Shown one piece after another: positions 25,814 through 33,315 of a stretch of DNA of 35,684 nt. The stretch's first letter is position 1. Each line of letters opens with the position of its first letter. Made by a program: the position numbers and the translations under genes. The notes under the pieces are model-generated. The model was not told the origin of the DNA. It saw nothing but the letters and a program-made list of their open reading frames with translations, and did no database searches. The stretch comes from Gammaproteobacteria bacterium (GTDB lineage Bacteria; Pseudomonadota; Gammaproteobacteria; Steroidobacterales; Woeseiaceae): positions 1 through 35,684 of the forward strand of contig JAOTYE010000029.1 of NCBI GenBank assembly GCA_029862045.1. Direction: 5' to 3'.

Positions 25814-26257
25814 TTAGCACCCCGACACATCTACCACGATTGCCGGCGCAAAACCGACGACGGCTGTTGTGTAGGCAACGCTGCAATTCGCCGGGGTTGG
25901 GGATCCGGGCCGTGTGAATGTACCCGTGCCTGCGGCCGCTGCGAACGTATAACCCGTGAAATCGGCGAGCGTGTCGTCGATGTCGTCACCAATCGGATAA
26001 CCGTTGGTCATATTAATGACGTTGCCTTCCACGTTGACCGTGGGCGGGTTATTTTGCGTCAGCGACAGACTATGCGCGAGCGCGGCGGAACTGCGTACGC
26101 TGCCGGCCAGGCCCTGAATAGCTGCGATTCGCGCCTCAGTTTCCAGAGAAGCAAAACGCGGGATCGCGAACGCCGCTAGAATGCCGAGGATCGTAATCAC
26201 GACCACCAGTTCGATCAGCGTAAAACCGCGCTGTTTGCTGCAGTTTATTGTCTTCAT
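25814..26257 (-). CDS. mshA: MSHA pilin, second tandem copy
   Basis: This 147-residue type IV pilin has a leader MKTINCSKQRG (11) and mature FTLIELVVVITILGILAAFA with Glu5. The C-terminal disulfide loop is predicted from Cys125 (TPANCSV) to Cys147, the final residue. It is a clear paralogue of the pilin just upstream: they share the helix, AIPRFA..E.EAR, GSVRS, LAHSLSL and TPANCSV. A strong AAAGGAGG ribosome-binding site precedes it. Upstream lies a terminator, so expression may be lower than the first copy. It sits in the canonical mshA position, directly before mshC. Which copy is the major subunit is not settled by sequence. Confidence 0.9.
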   Translation of the reverse strand: MKTINCSKQRGFTLIELVVVITILGILAAFAIPRFASLETEARIAAIQGLAGSVRSSAALAHSLSLTQNNPPTVNVEGNVINMTNGYPIGDDIDDTLADFTGYTFAAAAGTGTFTRPGSPTPANCSVAYTTAVVGFAPAIVVDVSGC

Positions 26258-26290
26258 TGCGATCCTCCTTTAGTCAGTACGAACGCAAGA

Positions 26291-26321
26291 GAAAAAGGCG
26301 CCCGCGAACGGGCGCTTTTTC
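26291..26321 (-). terminator. Intrinsic terminator/attenuator between the two pilins
   Basis: A GC-rich stem GCGCCCG/CGGGCGC with a 4-nt loop and A/T flanks (five A, five T) sits 25 bp after the first pilin stop and 34 bp before the second pilin start. On the minus strand it ends in CTTTTTC. It would cut most transcripts after the first pilin. Confidence 0.88.
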
Positions 26322-26345
26322 GGGGTTCCAAAACGACTTCACCAT

Positions 26346-26774
26346 TTAGCAATCGCTGTCATCAACGGTGATCGTCGGTGGCAGGTTTGCACCCGCTGGC
26401 TCGACATAGGTAACACTGCAGTTAGCCGGCGTCGTCGCGCCATCTTTGGTAAACACACCACCTGCGAACGTAAACCCGGTGAAGTCCACCAGAGCATTGT
26501 CTATGCTCGCATCCTCCGGATAGCGTTCGGCCATGGTGATCGTTTGACCTTCCATGACGACGTCAGCGGCAGGGGCGAGACCCTGGGCCAAAGACAAGCT
26601 GTGTGCCAGCGTGGCCGCACTGCGAACGCTACCGCCCAGACCTTGAACCGCGGCCTTGCGTGCTTCGATTTCCAGATTTGCGAAGCGTGGAATGGCGAAT
26701 GCCGCCAGGATTCCCAGAATCGTAATCACGACCACCAGTTCGATGAGCGTAAAACCTTTCATTGCCTTGTTCAT
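26346..26774 (-). CDS. mshA: MSHA major pilin candidate, first tandem copy
   Basis: This 142-residue type IV pilin has a 7-residue leader (MNKAMKG) and mature FTLIELVVVITILGILAAFA with Glu5. It shows EARKAAVQGLGGSVRSAATL in the helix and a C-terminal disulfide loop Cys119-Cys142. A GGAGG ribosome-binding site lies 7 nt upstream. Position corresponds to mshB in the canonical order (mshB then mshA), but the sequence is MshA-like. The preceding 207-bp gap carries a CRP-like palindrome, and a terminator follows. This gene therefore looks like an independently expressed, abundant subunit. The gene name by position (mshB) is a possible alternative. Confidence 0.88.
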   Translation of the reverse strand: MNKAMKGFTLIELVVVITILGILAAFAIPRFANLEIEARKAAVQGLGGSVRSAATLAHSLSLAQGLAPAADVVMEGQTITMAERYPEDASIDNALVDFTGFTFAGGVFTKDGATTPANCSVTYVEPAGANLPPTITVDDSDC

Positions 26775-26903
26775 TTTGAAACCTCCAATATCTTTTCGCC
26801 GATTTACGTTGGGCGAATAAAGTCAACCACTAAAAAACTCTTTCAAGAACGATAAGTTACGCGTCACAGGCGGTGCTTTTCGCATCCCCTGTGGATTTTC
26901 CGC

Positions 26904-26931
26904 ACGGTCGAGTTGACGGTCTGTGACGGTC
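26904..26931 (+). repeat. Three phased ACGGTC direct repeats upstream of the first pilin
   Basis: ACGGTC occurs at 26904-26909, 26916-26921 and 26926-26931. The start-to-start distances are 12 and 10 bp, about one helical turn each, so the repeats lie on the same face of the DNA. The last one overlaps the CRP-like palindrome. They may be binding sites for an activator. The pattern was found by eye. Confidence 0.45.
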
Positions 26932-26937
26932 TTCACA
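26922..26937 (-). promoter_or_regulatory. CRP/Clp-type operator upstream of pilin gene
   Basis: TGTGA-CGGTCT-TCACA is a perfect TGTGA-N6-TCACA palindrome, extended by C/G on both sides. Its centre is about 155 bp before the first pilin ATG. If it were a class II activator site, the -10 would fall at about 26900-26895 on the minus strand, which reads GAAAAT (4 of 6 matches). It is consensus for the CRP/Vfr/Clp family; which member acts here is unknown. Confidence 0.55.
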
Positions 26938-26981
26938 GTTATGTAAACCTGTTTCCTCCGGTTCATGCACATACCCTCCCC

Positions 26982-27575
26982 TCACCCCGCGGAATCCCTT
27001 CCGACGAGCCATACGGAGCCTGCTTCACGTTGCAGGCGTATGCCGTACAGCTCGTCTGTACCCGGTTCGAAGCGGCCATTGCCGTTACGGTCATCGAAGG
27101 CAACGCGAACTTCGAACTCGGGGTTATTCATGGACTCGTTGTCATCGGACCAGCTAAATCGCCGTCCTATGCGATACACGAGTCGTCGTGTATTCAGATC
27201 GAAATACCAATTGCGGCGCGGAACTGAATTTTTGTCATATCCGCGCAGCTCGCCGACGTAGTTGTCCGGCGTTTCGAGCATGAGGTGCATAGGATTGCTG
27301 CCATCGAGCTCAGAGATGCTGGCTGCTTTACCGCCAGCGATGCGCTTTGCCGCCGCCACCATCAATGTGCTCTTGATCTGGCTCTCAAACGTCAACACGC
27401 CGATTCGTTCCGCCTCGTCGATGTACGGCAACAGGCGATCGAGCGCAACGGCCACGAGTATGCTGATAATCACAATCACGACGATGAGCTCGAGCAGTGA
27501 GAATCCGGGTGAAGCGGTGCGGCTCGCGTTTTTCCTGGCATTGAGCCCTGACGATGTGCCGGCACGTACCATCAT
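26982..27575 (-). CDS. Pseudopilin in the MshF position
   Basis: This 197-residue prepilin-like protein has a long, basic leader of 24 residues (MMVRAGTSSGLNARKNASRT...SPG) before FSLLELIVVIVIISILVAVA with Glu5. The C-terminal domain includes DDRNGNGRFEPGTDELYGI, a Ca2+-binding-like loop rich in Asp and Asn, as in GspG/FimU-like subunits. It starts inside the mshG stop codon (ATG 27575, second ATG 27572), with AGGTGG just upstream. It occupies the mshF slot between mshG and the pilins. I did not confirm that it is MshF by sequence. The longer frame to 27608 overlaps mshG and is unlikely. Confidence 0.75.
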   Translation of the reverse strand: MMVRAGTSSGLNARKNASRTASPGFSLLELIVVIVIISILVAVALDRLLPYIDEAERIGVLTFESQIKSTLMVAAAKRIAGGKAASISELDGSNPMHLMLETPDNYVGELRGYDKNSVPRRNWYFDLNTRRLVYRIGRRFSWSDDNESMNNPEFEVRVAFDDRNGNGRFEPGTDELYGIRLQREAGSVWLVGRDSAG

Positions 27576-28804
27576 CCACCTGCCTTCGCCTGCGAGATCA
27601 TGTCCCACATTGGCAGGAACACACCGAGCGCAAGTATCAGCACTACGACCCCGACGGACACGATCAGAATCGGCTCGAGCGCCGCGCTGAGATTGTCGAG
27701 ATCGTAATCCACTTCACGTTTGTAATAGTCGGACGATTCTTCCAGGAGCTCAGGCAATGCACCTGTCTCCTCGCCCAACGCGATCATCTGCAATATTAGT
27801 GGTGTAAACAATCCGCTGTTGGCCCCAGTGCTCGACAATGACTCGCCACGCTCTATGCCCGTGCTCAGCAGCGACATCTTCTGGCCTAGCCAGTTATTGC
27901 CTATCGAAGCGGACACCGTGCGCAGGGTTTCGTTGATCGGCAGCCCGGCGCTTAGTGACACAGCCAATGAACGCGTTATCCGTGACAGCGCAGCATTGCG
28001 CACAATTATTCCGGTCACAGGAATGCTGAGCTTCCACCTGTCCCAGCGCATTCGACCCGCTTCAGACTTGATATATGTCGCTATTGCCACGGCCACAACG
28101 ACGGCCGCGCCGAACACAACCATCCAGTAATTGATGGCGAAATCCGAGACGCCCATGATTATCCGGGTCGGTAGCGGGATATTGTCACCCAGGGCACGAA
28201 ATATCGGTGCGAAATTCGGGATCACGAAAACGGTAATAATGGCAAGTGCGATTGCGATCGCGATCAACACGATGGCCGGGTAGCGTATCGCGGACTTGAC
28301 GCGGTCGCGTATCTCCTGGTCCATGCTCAGATATTCGTACAACCGTTGAAATGCGACATCCAGCGTGCCGGTTGCTTCGCCTATCTCGATGAGATTCACA
28401 AACAAAGGTGAGAAGACCCTCGGATGTGCGCGCAGCGATACCGCAAGTTCGCGGCCTGACTCGAGGCTGGCGATTACCTCGATCAGCGCGGATTTCAGGA
28501 CCTCATTGTGGGTCGTTTGCATCAGCCCGGTCAGCCCGCGCAACAGCGGTAAACCGGTGCGTGTAATGGTATGCATTTGGCGGCAGAACAACACCAGGTC
28601 CTTGGTTGTCGGCTGACCACCCCCGAAACGCGTGACGAGGTCCGACATCGTCAGGCTGCCCGCAGTGGCCAGATCGCGAATCTCGACCGGAGTAATGCCG
28701 ATACTGACAAGGCGCCCGGCCACCGCGTCGGCAGAGTTGCCATTTAGCTTGCCGGTTACCAGCCCGCCGCTGGCGGATCGTCCCTTGTAGGCGAATTCAG
28801 CCAT
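27572..28804 (-). CDS. mshG: MSHA inner-membrane platform protein MshG
   Basis: This 410-residue protein belongs to the GspF/PilC family, the inner-membrane platform that converts ATPase motion into pilus assembly. Two T2SSF cytoplasmic domains (about 65-190 and 270-390) each precede membrane helices (for example AIRYPAIVLIAIAIALAIITVF and the last PILIVSVGVVVLILALGVFL). The motif FCRQMHTITRTGLPLLRGL marks domain 1; GEETGALPELLEESSDYY marks domain 2. I chose ATG 28804, which overlaps the mshE stop by 8 nt with GAGG upstream. The longer frame to 28876 adds 24 residues inside mshE. Length matches known MshG. Confidence 0.93.
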   Translation of the reverse strand: MAEFAYKGRSASGGLVTGKLNGNSADAVAGRLVSIGITPVEIRDLATAGSLTMSDLVTRFGGGQPTTKDLVLFCRQMHTITRTGLPLLRGLTGLMQTTHNEVLKSALIEVIASLESGRELAVSLRAHPRVFSPLFVNLIEIGEATGTLDVAFQRLYEYLSMDQEIRDRVKSAIRYPAIVLIAIAIALAIITVFVIPNFAPIFRALGDNIPLPTRIIMGVSDFAINYWMVVFGAAVVVAVAIATYIKSEAGRMRWDRWKLSIPVTGIIVRNAALSRITRSLAVSLSAGLPINETLRTVSASIGNNWLGQKMSLLSTGIERGESLSSTGANSGLFTPLILQMIALGEETGALPELLEESSDYYKREVDYDLDNLSAALEPILIVSVGVVVLILALGVFLPMWDMISQAKAGG

Positions 28805-30590
28805 CAGTGACCTCGCCTGCCGCTGCCGCAGCTTCGTCAACGACAGTCTCGTCGTCGCCGTCGAGACCACCGGCAATACGAATCACTTCTTCAAGCGACG
28901 TTACGCCCGCAACCGCATAGTCCAGCGCGCAATTGACGAGCGGTACGTAACTGCGTTTCTTGCTTGCCAGCGATACAAACTCACTCAACTCTTCACGCCG
29001 TAATGCGTCGGTGAGTCCGTCGTCCATCTCCAGCATTTCGTAGACGCCGATGCGCCCGCGATAGCCGGTGAGCTGGCAGTAGTTGCAACCGCGTCCGCGT
29101 ACAAACTTGGGCTTGGCTGAGCGCTTCGATCCCACCTGCGCCTTAAGCCAGGTGCTTTGTCCGGGCGAGAGCTCGATCGGTTCGGCGCAACTCTCGCAAA
29201 CGCGCCGCACCAGTCGTTGCGCGACTATGCCCTGCAAAGCAGCCCCGATCAGATAGCCCGGCGCACCCATGTCCAGCAGGCGACTTGCGGTAGCCATGGC
29301 ATTGACCGTGTGCAGGGTCGAAAAGACCAGGTGTCCCGTCATGGCGGCGCGCAGACCGATGTCGACCGTCTCGCGGTCACGCATTTCGCCGACCAGAATG
29401 ATGTCCGGGTCCTGACGTAGCGCGGTGCGCAGAACGCGGCCAAAATCCAGGCCAATTCGTGTATGCACCTGGACCTGATTGATGCGCTCGAGCCGGTACT
29501 CAACGGGATCTTCGACCGTGATTATTTTCGTCGCTGGTTTGTTGACGTAGTTCAGGGCCGAATAGAGTGTGGTGGTCTTGCCGCTGCCGGTCGGTCCTGT
29601 CACCAGGACCATGCCGGACGGTCTCTCAATCATGCGATAGAAACGATCCAGTACGTCCTGCGGCATGCCGAGCTTTTCCAGGCTCAACAAATTCGCCGAG
29701 TGATCCAGTAGTCGAAGTACGATCGACTCACCAAACTGGACCGGCAAAGTGGACACGCGGATATCCAGTGTCGTCTTATGCACGCGGATAGAGAAGCGGC
29801 CGTCCTGAGGCAGTCTCTTTTCCGAGATATCGAGTCCGCTCATCAGCTTCAGACGAGTCACCAGCGCACTCGCAACACCGCGGCCGTCGATTACATGTTC
29901 CTGCAGCACGCCATCGACTCGTTGCCGAATCCGCAGCACGAATTCGTCGGGCTCGATATGAATGTCCGATGCACTGACCTGCACGGCGTCCCGAAACATC
30001 GACTGCAGCAATTTGATCACTGGTGCTTCGGCCGAATCTTCGTCGGCTGTCAGCTGGTCGATATCGATGCGCGCCTCGCCGAGGTCTTCTTTTACTTCCG
30101 CCGCAAGCGCATTAATTTCATCCGTGCGCCGATACATGATGTCGATCGTGCGCAGCAATTCTGTTTCGTTGACCAGCGCGATGTTCACGTTCTTGCCAAG
30201 CAATCGATGGAGTTCGTCATGCGCGAAAATATCGGTAGGATCCGCCATGCCGACCAGCAAATCCTCTTTTTCACGCTTGAGCACGAGCGCGCGCAGTCGG
30301 CGCGCCTGCACCTCCGGTAACAGCATGACCGTGTCGGCCTGCAGCTTGATGCTGCTCAGGTCCAGATAGTCGATTTCCAGGCGCTTGGCGAGAAACTTGT
30401 ACAGTTCGCTCTCTTCAATCGCACCGACCTCGGTAAGCGCTCGACCGAGTTTGTGCCCGGTCTGTTTTTGCAGCGTTAGCGCCTGCTCAAGCTGGTCCTG
30501 CGTAATTGCACCGGCCTCCAGCAACAACTCTCCAAGCCGCAGCTTCTTGCGGCGGGATATTCTCGATACTGCAGCGCTCGGTTTACTCAT
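28797..30590 (-). CDS. mshE: MSHA pilus extension ATPase MshE
   Basis: This 597-residue GspE/PilB-family hexameric ATPase powers pilus extension. The N-terminal MshEN domain carries two 24-residue motifs: R18-L-G-E-L-L through Q41, then K47-L-G-R-A-L through R70. They are separated by a 5-residue spacer, as in the c-di-GMP-binding form. The core has Walker A GPTGSGKTTTLYS, Asp box RIDGVL-type sequence (RQRVDGVLQEHV), Walker B ILVGEMRD and a His box (STLHTVNAMATASRL). A zinc-binding CESC...CNYC pair lies in the C-terminal domain. It begins 15 bp after mshL, where mshM and mshN are normally found, and is followed by mshG. Confidence 0.96.
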   Translation of the reverse strand: MSKPSAAVSRISRRKKLRLGELLLEAGAITQDQLEQALTLQKQTGHKLGRALTEVGAIEESELYKFLAKRLEIDYLDLSSIKLQADTVMLLPEVQARRLRALVLKREKEDLLVGMADPTDIFAHDELHRLLGKNVNIALVNETELLRTIDIMYRRTDEINALAAEVKEDLGEARIDIDQLTADEDSAEAPVIKLLQSMFRDAVQVSASDIHIEPDEFVLRIRQRVDGVLQEHVIDGRGVASALVTRLKLMSGLDISEKRLPQDGRFSIRVHKTTLDIRVSTLPVQFGESIVLRLLDHSANLLSLEKLGMPQDVLDRFYRMIERPSGMVLVTGPTGSGKTTTLYSALNYVNKPATKIITVEDPVEYRLERINQVQVHTRIGLDFGRVLRTALRQDPDIILVGEMRDRETVDIGLRAAMTGHLVFSTLHTVNAMATASRLLDMGAPGYLIGAALQGIVAQRLVRRVCESCAEPIELSPGQSTWLKAQVGSKRSAKPKFVRGRGCNYCQLTGYRGRIGVYEMLEMDDGLTDALRREELSEFVSLASKKRSYVPLVNCALDYAVAGVTSLEEVIRIAGGLDGDDETVVDEAAAAAGEVTDG

Positions 30591-30605
30591 GTTCAGCCCT
30601 TGCCA

Positions 30606-32309
30606 TTACGTGCCGGCATTGCCCCTGATTCGCTCTAGCGAGTCGCCGGCCATCTTCGTCCAGGTGTCGTCGCTATCGATAACGATGGGCTTGAGCAGGA
30701 TGACGAGCTCGGTCTTTCTTTCTACCGCACGCTTGCTCTTGAAAAGCCTGCCGATACCGGGAATCTTGCTGAGCCCCGGTACGCCGAAATTCTCTTCGGT
30801 CGTTGAATTACGCATCAGGCCGCCAATCACGATGATCTGCCCACTACGGGCTTTGACGATGCTGTCGGATTCGCGGATCTCGCTGAATGCGAGTGGCAGC
30901 GTATCCGTCTCTCCCGATACCGTCAGGATCTTCTGCTGATCAGTAACTTCGCTGACCGTTGGATGGATATGCAACGTGACTTGACCATCCGCGCTGATCT
31001 GCGGCGTTACGTCCAGGGCAATACCGGAGAAGAACGGCGTCAACTCGACATCCCTGGAGGTTGTTGACGAAGTGCCCGTGACCGTATTACTCGAGACATC
31101 GGTGACGAAGAACTCGTCAGTACCTGCCTTGATCACAGCTTTTTGATTATTGAGCGTCGACACTCGTGGACTCGACAGTACGCGCGTATCGCCTTGTTGC
31201 TCCAACAGTTCTATAAACGCATTAAAGTCACCGATATCGAAGGCCATCGTGAACGCCCCACCCAGTGTCGATGAAAGGAATCCCGTAACCGGGTTTCCTG
31301 GCTCGAGGGTAATCGGCGCGCCGCCGAGGTCACTCGGGTCGCCGGTATAGCCCGGTGGTGGCGCATGTTGTCCGAACGTATACGTGTCGCCGTCGCTGTT
31401 CTGCGCAACGGCGACCCAGTTGATGCCCGACTGGAAACCGTCGCTGAGTGAAACCTCGACGATTTTCGCTTCCAGCACGACCTGACGTTGCGCGATTTCC
31501 TGAATCGTCTCGAGGTAATCACCGATGCTTCGAAGCTTGTCCGGCATGGCGCGGACAACGATGACGCCAGTCTGGGAGTTGACGACGACCTGATGCCCCT
31601 CAACATCGCCGATCATTTGCTCAAGCGTGTCCTGCAGTTCGGCCCAGAAATCGGCCTTGTAATTTGTTTCGATGCCCGAGCCGCTAATCTGCTGGTTGTC
31701 GCGTGATGATTCTCGCGACAACTGGTTGGCCAGTCCGCCAACCAGGGCACTGTTGTTTTGCCGGCCATTCTGTCTTGACTCGCTGACCTGACCCGAGCTG
31801 ATGCGGGTACGCGATACGCCGGAGCGTTGCAGGTTGAGGTAGTCGATCTGGAATATTCGACTCTGCAGCGTCGCCGGGAACACAACATAGCCCGCGGCAC
31901 CGCGCCGAAAAGAGTAGCCGTAGACTTCGCTGACAAGCTCGAGCACCTCTCCGACAGTCACGTCCTGTAGCTGCAGTGAGATGGCGCCGGCGACTTCGGG
32001 ATGCACAACGATGTTGTGCTCCGTCTGGTCGACGAGAGCCATGAAAAACGCCTGCGCCGGTGTGTCTTCGCTGTTGAGGTTGAAACGCTCCTCTGCCGGC
32101 CTTACCGGCATCGGTAGTGCTGGCTCAGCAGGCTGTGGCACGGCCACTTCTGCGGGCGGCGGGCTTGTGGAAGCATCCTCCAGCGCCGCTTCGATGCTGT
32201 CACGAGTTACGTCGCCGCGAGCAGGTGCCGATTCGCGCGTTGGCATCGACGCGTCGCAACCACCTAGCACCAGGAGCACAGCGCTGACAGTCAGAGTTTT
32301 CATAAACAT
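30606..32309 (-). CDS. mshL: MSHA outer-membrane secretin MshL
   Basis: This 567-residue secretin forms the outer-membrane ring through which the pilus emerges. It starts with a lipoprotein signal (TVSAVLLVLGGC, lipobox Cys18), and an STN-like N0 domain follows (about 77-140, NLNSEDTPAQAFF). N-domains and a linker come next. The C-terminal secretin core includes VLSSPRVSTLNNQKAVIKAG, GIALDVTPQISADGQVTLHI and VKARSGQIIVIGGLM. The conserved VPGLSKIPGIGRLF closes the barrel. A long Ser/Gln-rich segment (about 180-210) interrupts the N-domains. It lies 22 bp after mshK and is separated from mshE by only 15 bp. Confidence 0.95.
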   Translation of the reverse strand: MFMKTLTVSAVLLVLGGCDASMPTRESAPARGDVTRDSIEAALEDASTSPPPAEVAVPQPAEPALPMPVRPAEERFNLNSEDTPAQAFFMALVDQTEHNIVVHPEVAGAISLQLQDVTVGEVLELVSEVYGYSFRRGAAGYVVFPATLQSRIFQIDYLNLQRSGVSRTRISSGQVSESRQNGRQNNSALVGGLANQLSRESSRDNQQISGSGIETNYKADFWAELQDTLEQMIGDVEGHQVVVNSQTGVIVVRAMPDKLRSIGDYLETIQEIAQRQVVLEAKIVEVSLSDGFQSGINWVAVAQNSDGDTYTFGQHAPPPGYTGDPSDLGGAPITLEPGNPVTGFLSSTLGGAFTMAFDIGDFNAFIELLEQQGDTRVLSSPRVSTLNNQKAVIKAGTDEFFVTDVSSNTVTGTSSTTSRDVELTPFFSGIALDVTPQISADGQVTLHIHPTVSEVTDQQKILTVSGETDTLPLAFSEIRESDSIVKARSGQIIVIGGLMRNSTTEENFGVPGLSKIPGIGRLFKSKRAVERKTELVILLKPIVIDSDDTWTKMAGDSLERIRGNAGT

Positions 32310-32331
32310 GAGTTGTGTTCTCCAATGATCT

Positions 32332-32658
32332 TCATCGGCGCGACGGCCTTTCGTTCAGTCCGGCCGTTATGCGCTCGCCGTCCTTTTCCAGGATCAGATG
32401 ATCTTTCTCAATTGTGATGACTGTCGCGCCGTCCACTGACCCGCCGACACTGACGCGTCGTCCGTTGACGATCGCGACGCGGCGCGCCGACGAAACGATG
32501 ATGGCGTTGACCGCGAAGCGGGGCGCATCAGCGGTGCCCAATGCGTAGGGCACGTAAGGACGTGTAGGATCTCGCAACATTTCACCGCCGTGGCTCAGGG
32601 CAGAGAAGCCAGTCAGTAGCAGCACGAGGATGGTCAGGTTCGTGATTCGCTTACGCAC
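32332..32658 (-). CDS. mshK: MSHA biogenesis protein MshK
   Basis: This 108-residue periplasmic protein has an N-terminal signal or anchor (about 7-22, LTILVLLLTGFSALSH). A MLRDPTRPYVPY segment follows, typical of MshK/PilP-like proteins. A small beta-rich domain comes next (VNAIIVSSARRVAIVNGRRVSVG and VITIEKDHLILEKDGERITAGL). It resembles the HR/PilP-type pilotin that links the inner-membrane complex to the MshL secretin. The start is GTG at 32658 with GAGGAG upstream, and it overlaps the end of mshJ by 8 nt. Its function in docking MshL is inferred from PilP homology. Confidence 0.85.
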   Translation of the reverse strand: MRKRITNLTILVLLLTGFSALSHGGEMLRDPTRPYVPYALGTADAPRFAVNAIIVSSARRVAIVNGRRVSVGGSVDGATVITIEKDHLILEKDGERITAGLNERPSRR

Positions 32659-33313
32659 CGATCCACTCCTCGTCGAGGCTCAACGTGCTCACCTCTATGC
32701 GGACCCGGTTGAGCGGATAGTCGATAACATCGAGTTCAAGCACCTGCCAATACAGTCGCCATGGCAGCGACTCAATGGTATTCAGGTAGTCGAGGAATGC
32801 GGCGTAGCTCCCCTCCACCTCGATTTCGAGGCCATGCCGATAAAAGGTGACCCCGCTCTCGTCGTCGTCCGTGGAAAGAAACTCGGGCGTGGTATTGCGG
32901 ATACGCACGAGCGTCAGCCTGGATTGCTCTTTAAGAACGCCTTCGAGTACCCGGGCCATTTCTGATGGATCGATTAGTTCGGCGGCATGATTGCCCAGTG
33001 TCGCGTTGATCTCGTCGATTCGTTTGCGCAGCGATGCGATACGCGACCGCTGCTCCTCACCGCCGCCGGCAAGCTGCAGAATCTGATCTTCCAGGCTGCG
33101 GTTTGCAACCGAAATGCTTTCTTCGAGCGCCGTCAATTCGGCGCGAGACTCACTGGCGCGTTGGCCGAGCGGTTGCATCAGCAGCATATGCCACAACGTC
33201 GCGAACAGTACCAGGCAAGTCATCAGCACCAGCAGCCGCTCACGCGGTGACAGCGCGTTTATTCTCGATAACAGCGGTTCGAGCCTGGTCCGGATTTCGT
33301 CCACGTAATCCAA
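32651..33313 (-). CDS. mshJ: MSHA biogenesis protein MshJ
   Basis: This 220-residue inner-membrane protein has one transmembrane helix (about 26-46, RERLLVLMTCLVLFATLWHMLLM). A coiled-coil region follows (about 55-95, SRAELTALEESISVANRSLED), then a ferredoxin-like C-terminal domain. This is the PilO-like layout of the alignment complex. It acts with MshI2 (PilN-like) to link MshE/MshI to the secretin. The frame opens with TTG at 33313, two bases after the preceding stop; a GTG at 33304 is an alternative. It is operonic with mshK. Confidence 0.85.
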   Translation of the reverse strand: MDYVDEIRTRLEPLLSRINALSPRERLLVLMTCLVLFATLWHMLLMQPLGQRASESRAELTALEESISVANRSLEDQILQLAGGGEEQRSRIASLRKRIDEINATLGNHAAELIDPSEMARVLEGVLKEQSRLTLVRIRNTTPEFLSTDDDESGVTFYRHGLEIEVEGSYAAFLDYLNTIESLPWRLYWQVLELDVIDYPLNRVRIEVSTLSLDEEWIGA

Positions 33314-33315
33314 AG

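Noticed and set aside
26803..26828. TTGACT and TAAATC upstream of the first pilin as a sigma-70 promoter.
   Set aside because: The spacer is only 14 bp, too short for sigma-70. The CRP-like site further upstream is a better lead.
26823..26966. A 47-codon minus-strand frame in the gap between the MshF-position gene and the first pilin, preceded by GGAGGG.
   Set aside because: It overlaps the CRP-like palindrome and phased repeats, has a plain composition with no membrane or domain features, and 47 codons without a stop are expected by chance at this GC content. I treat the space as regulatory.
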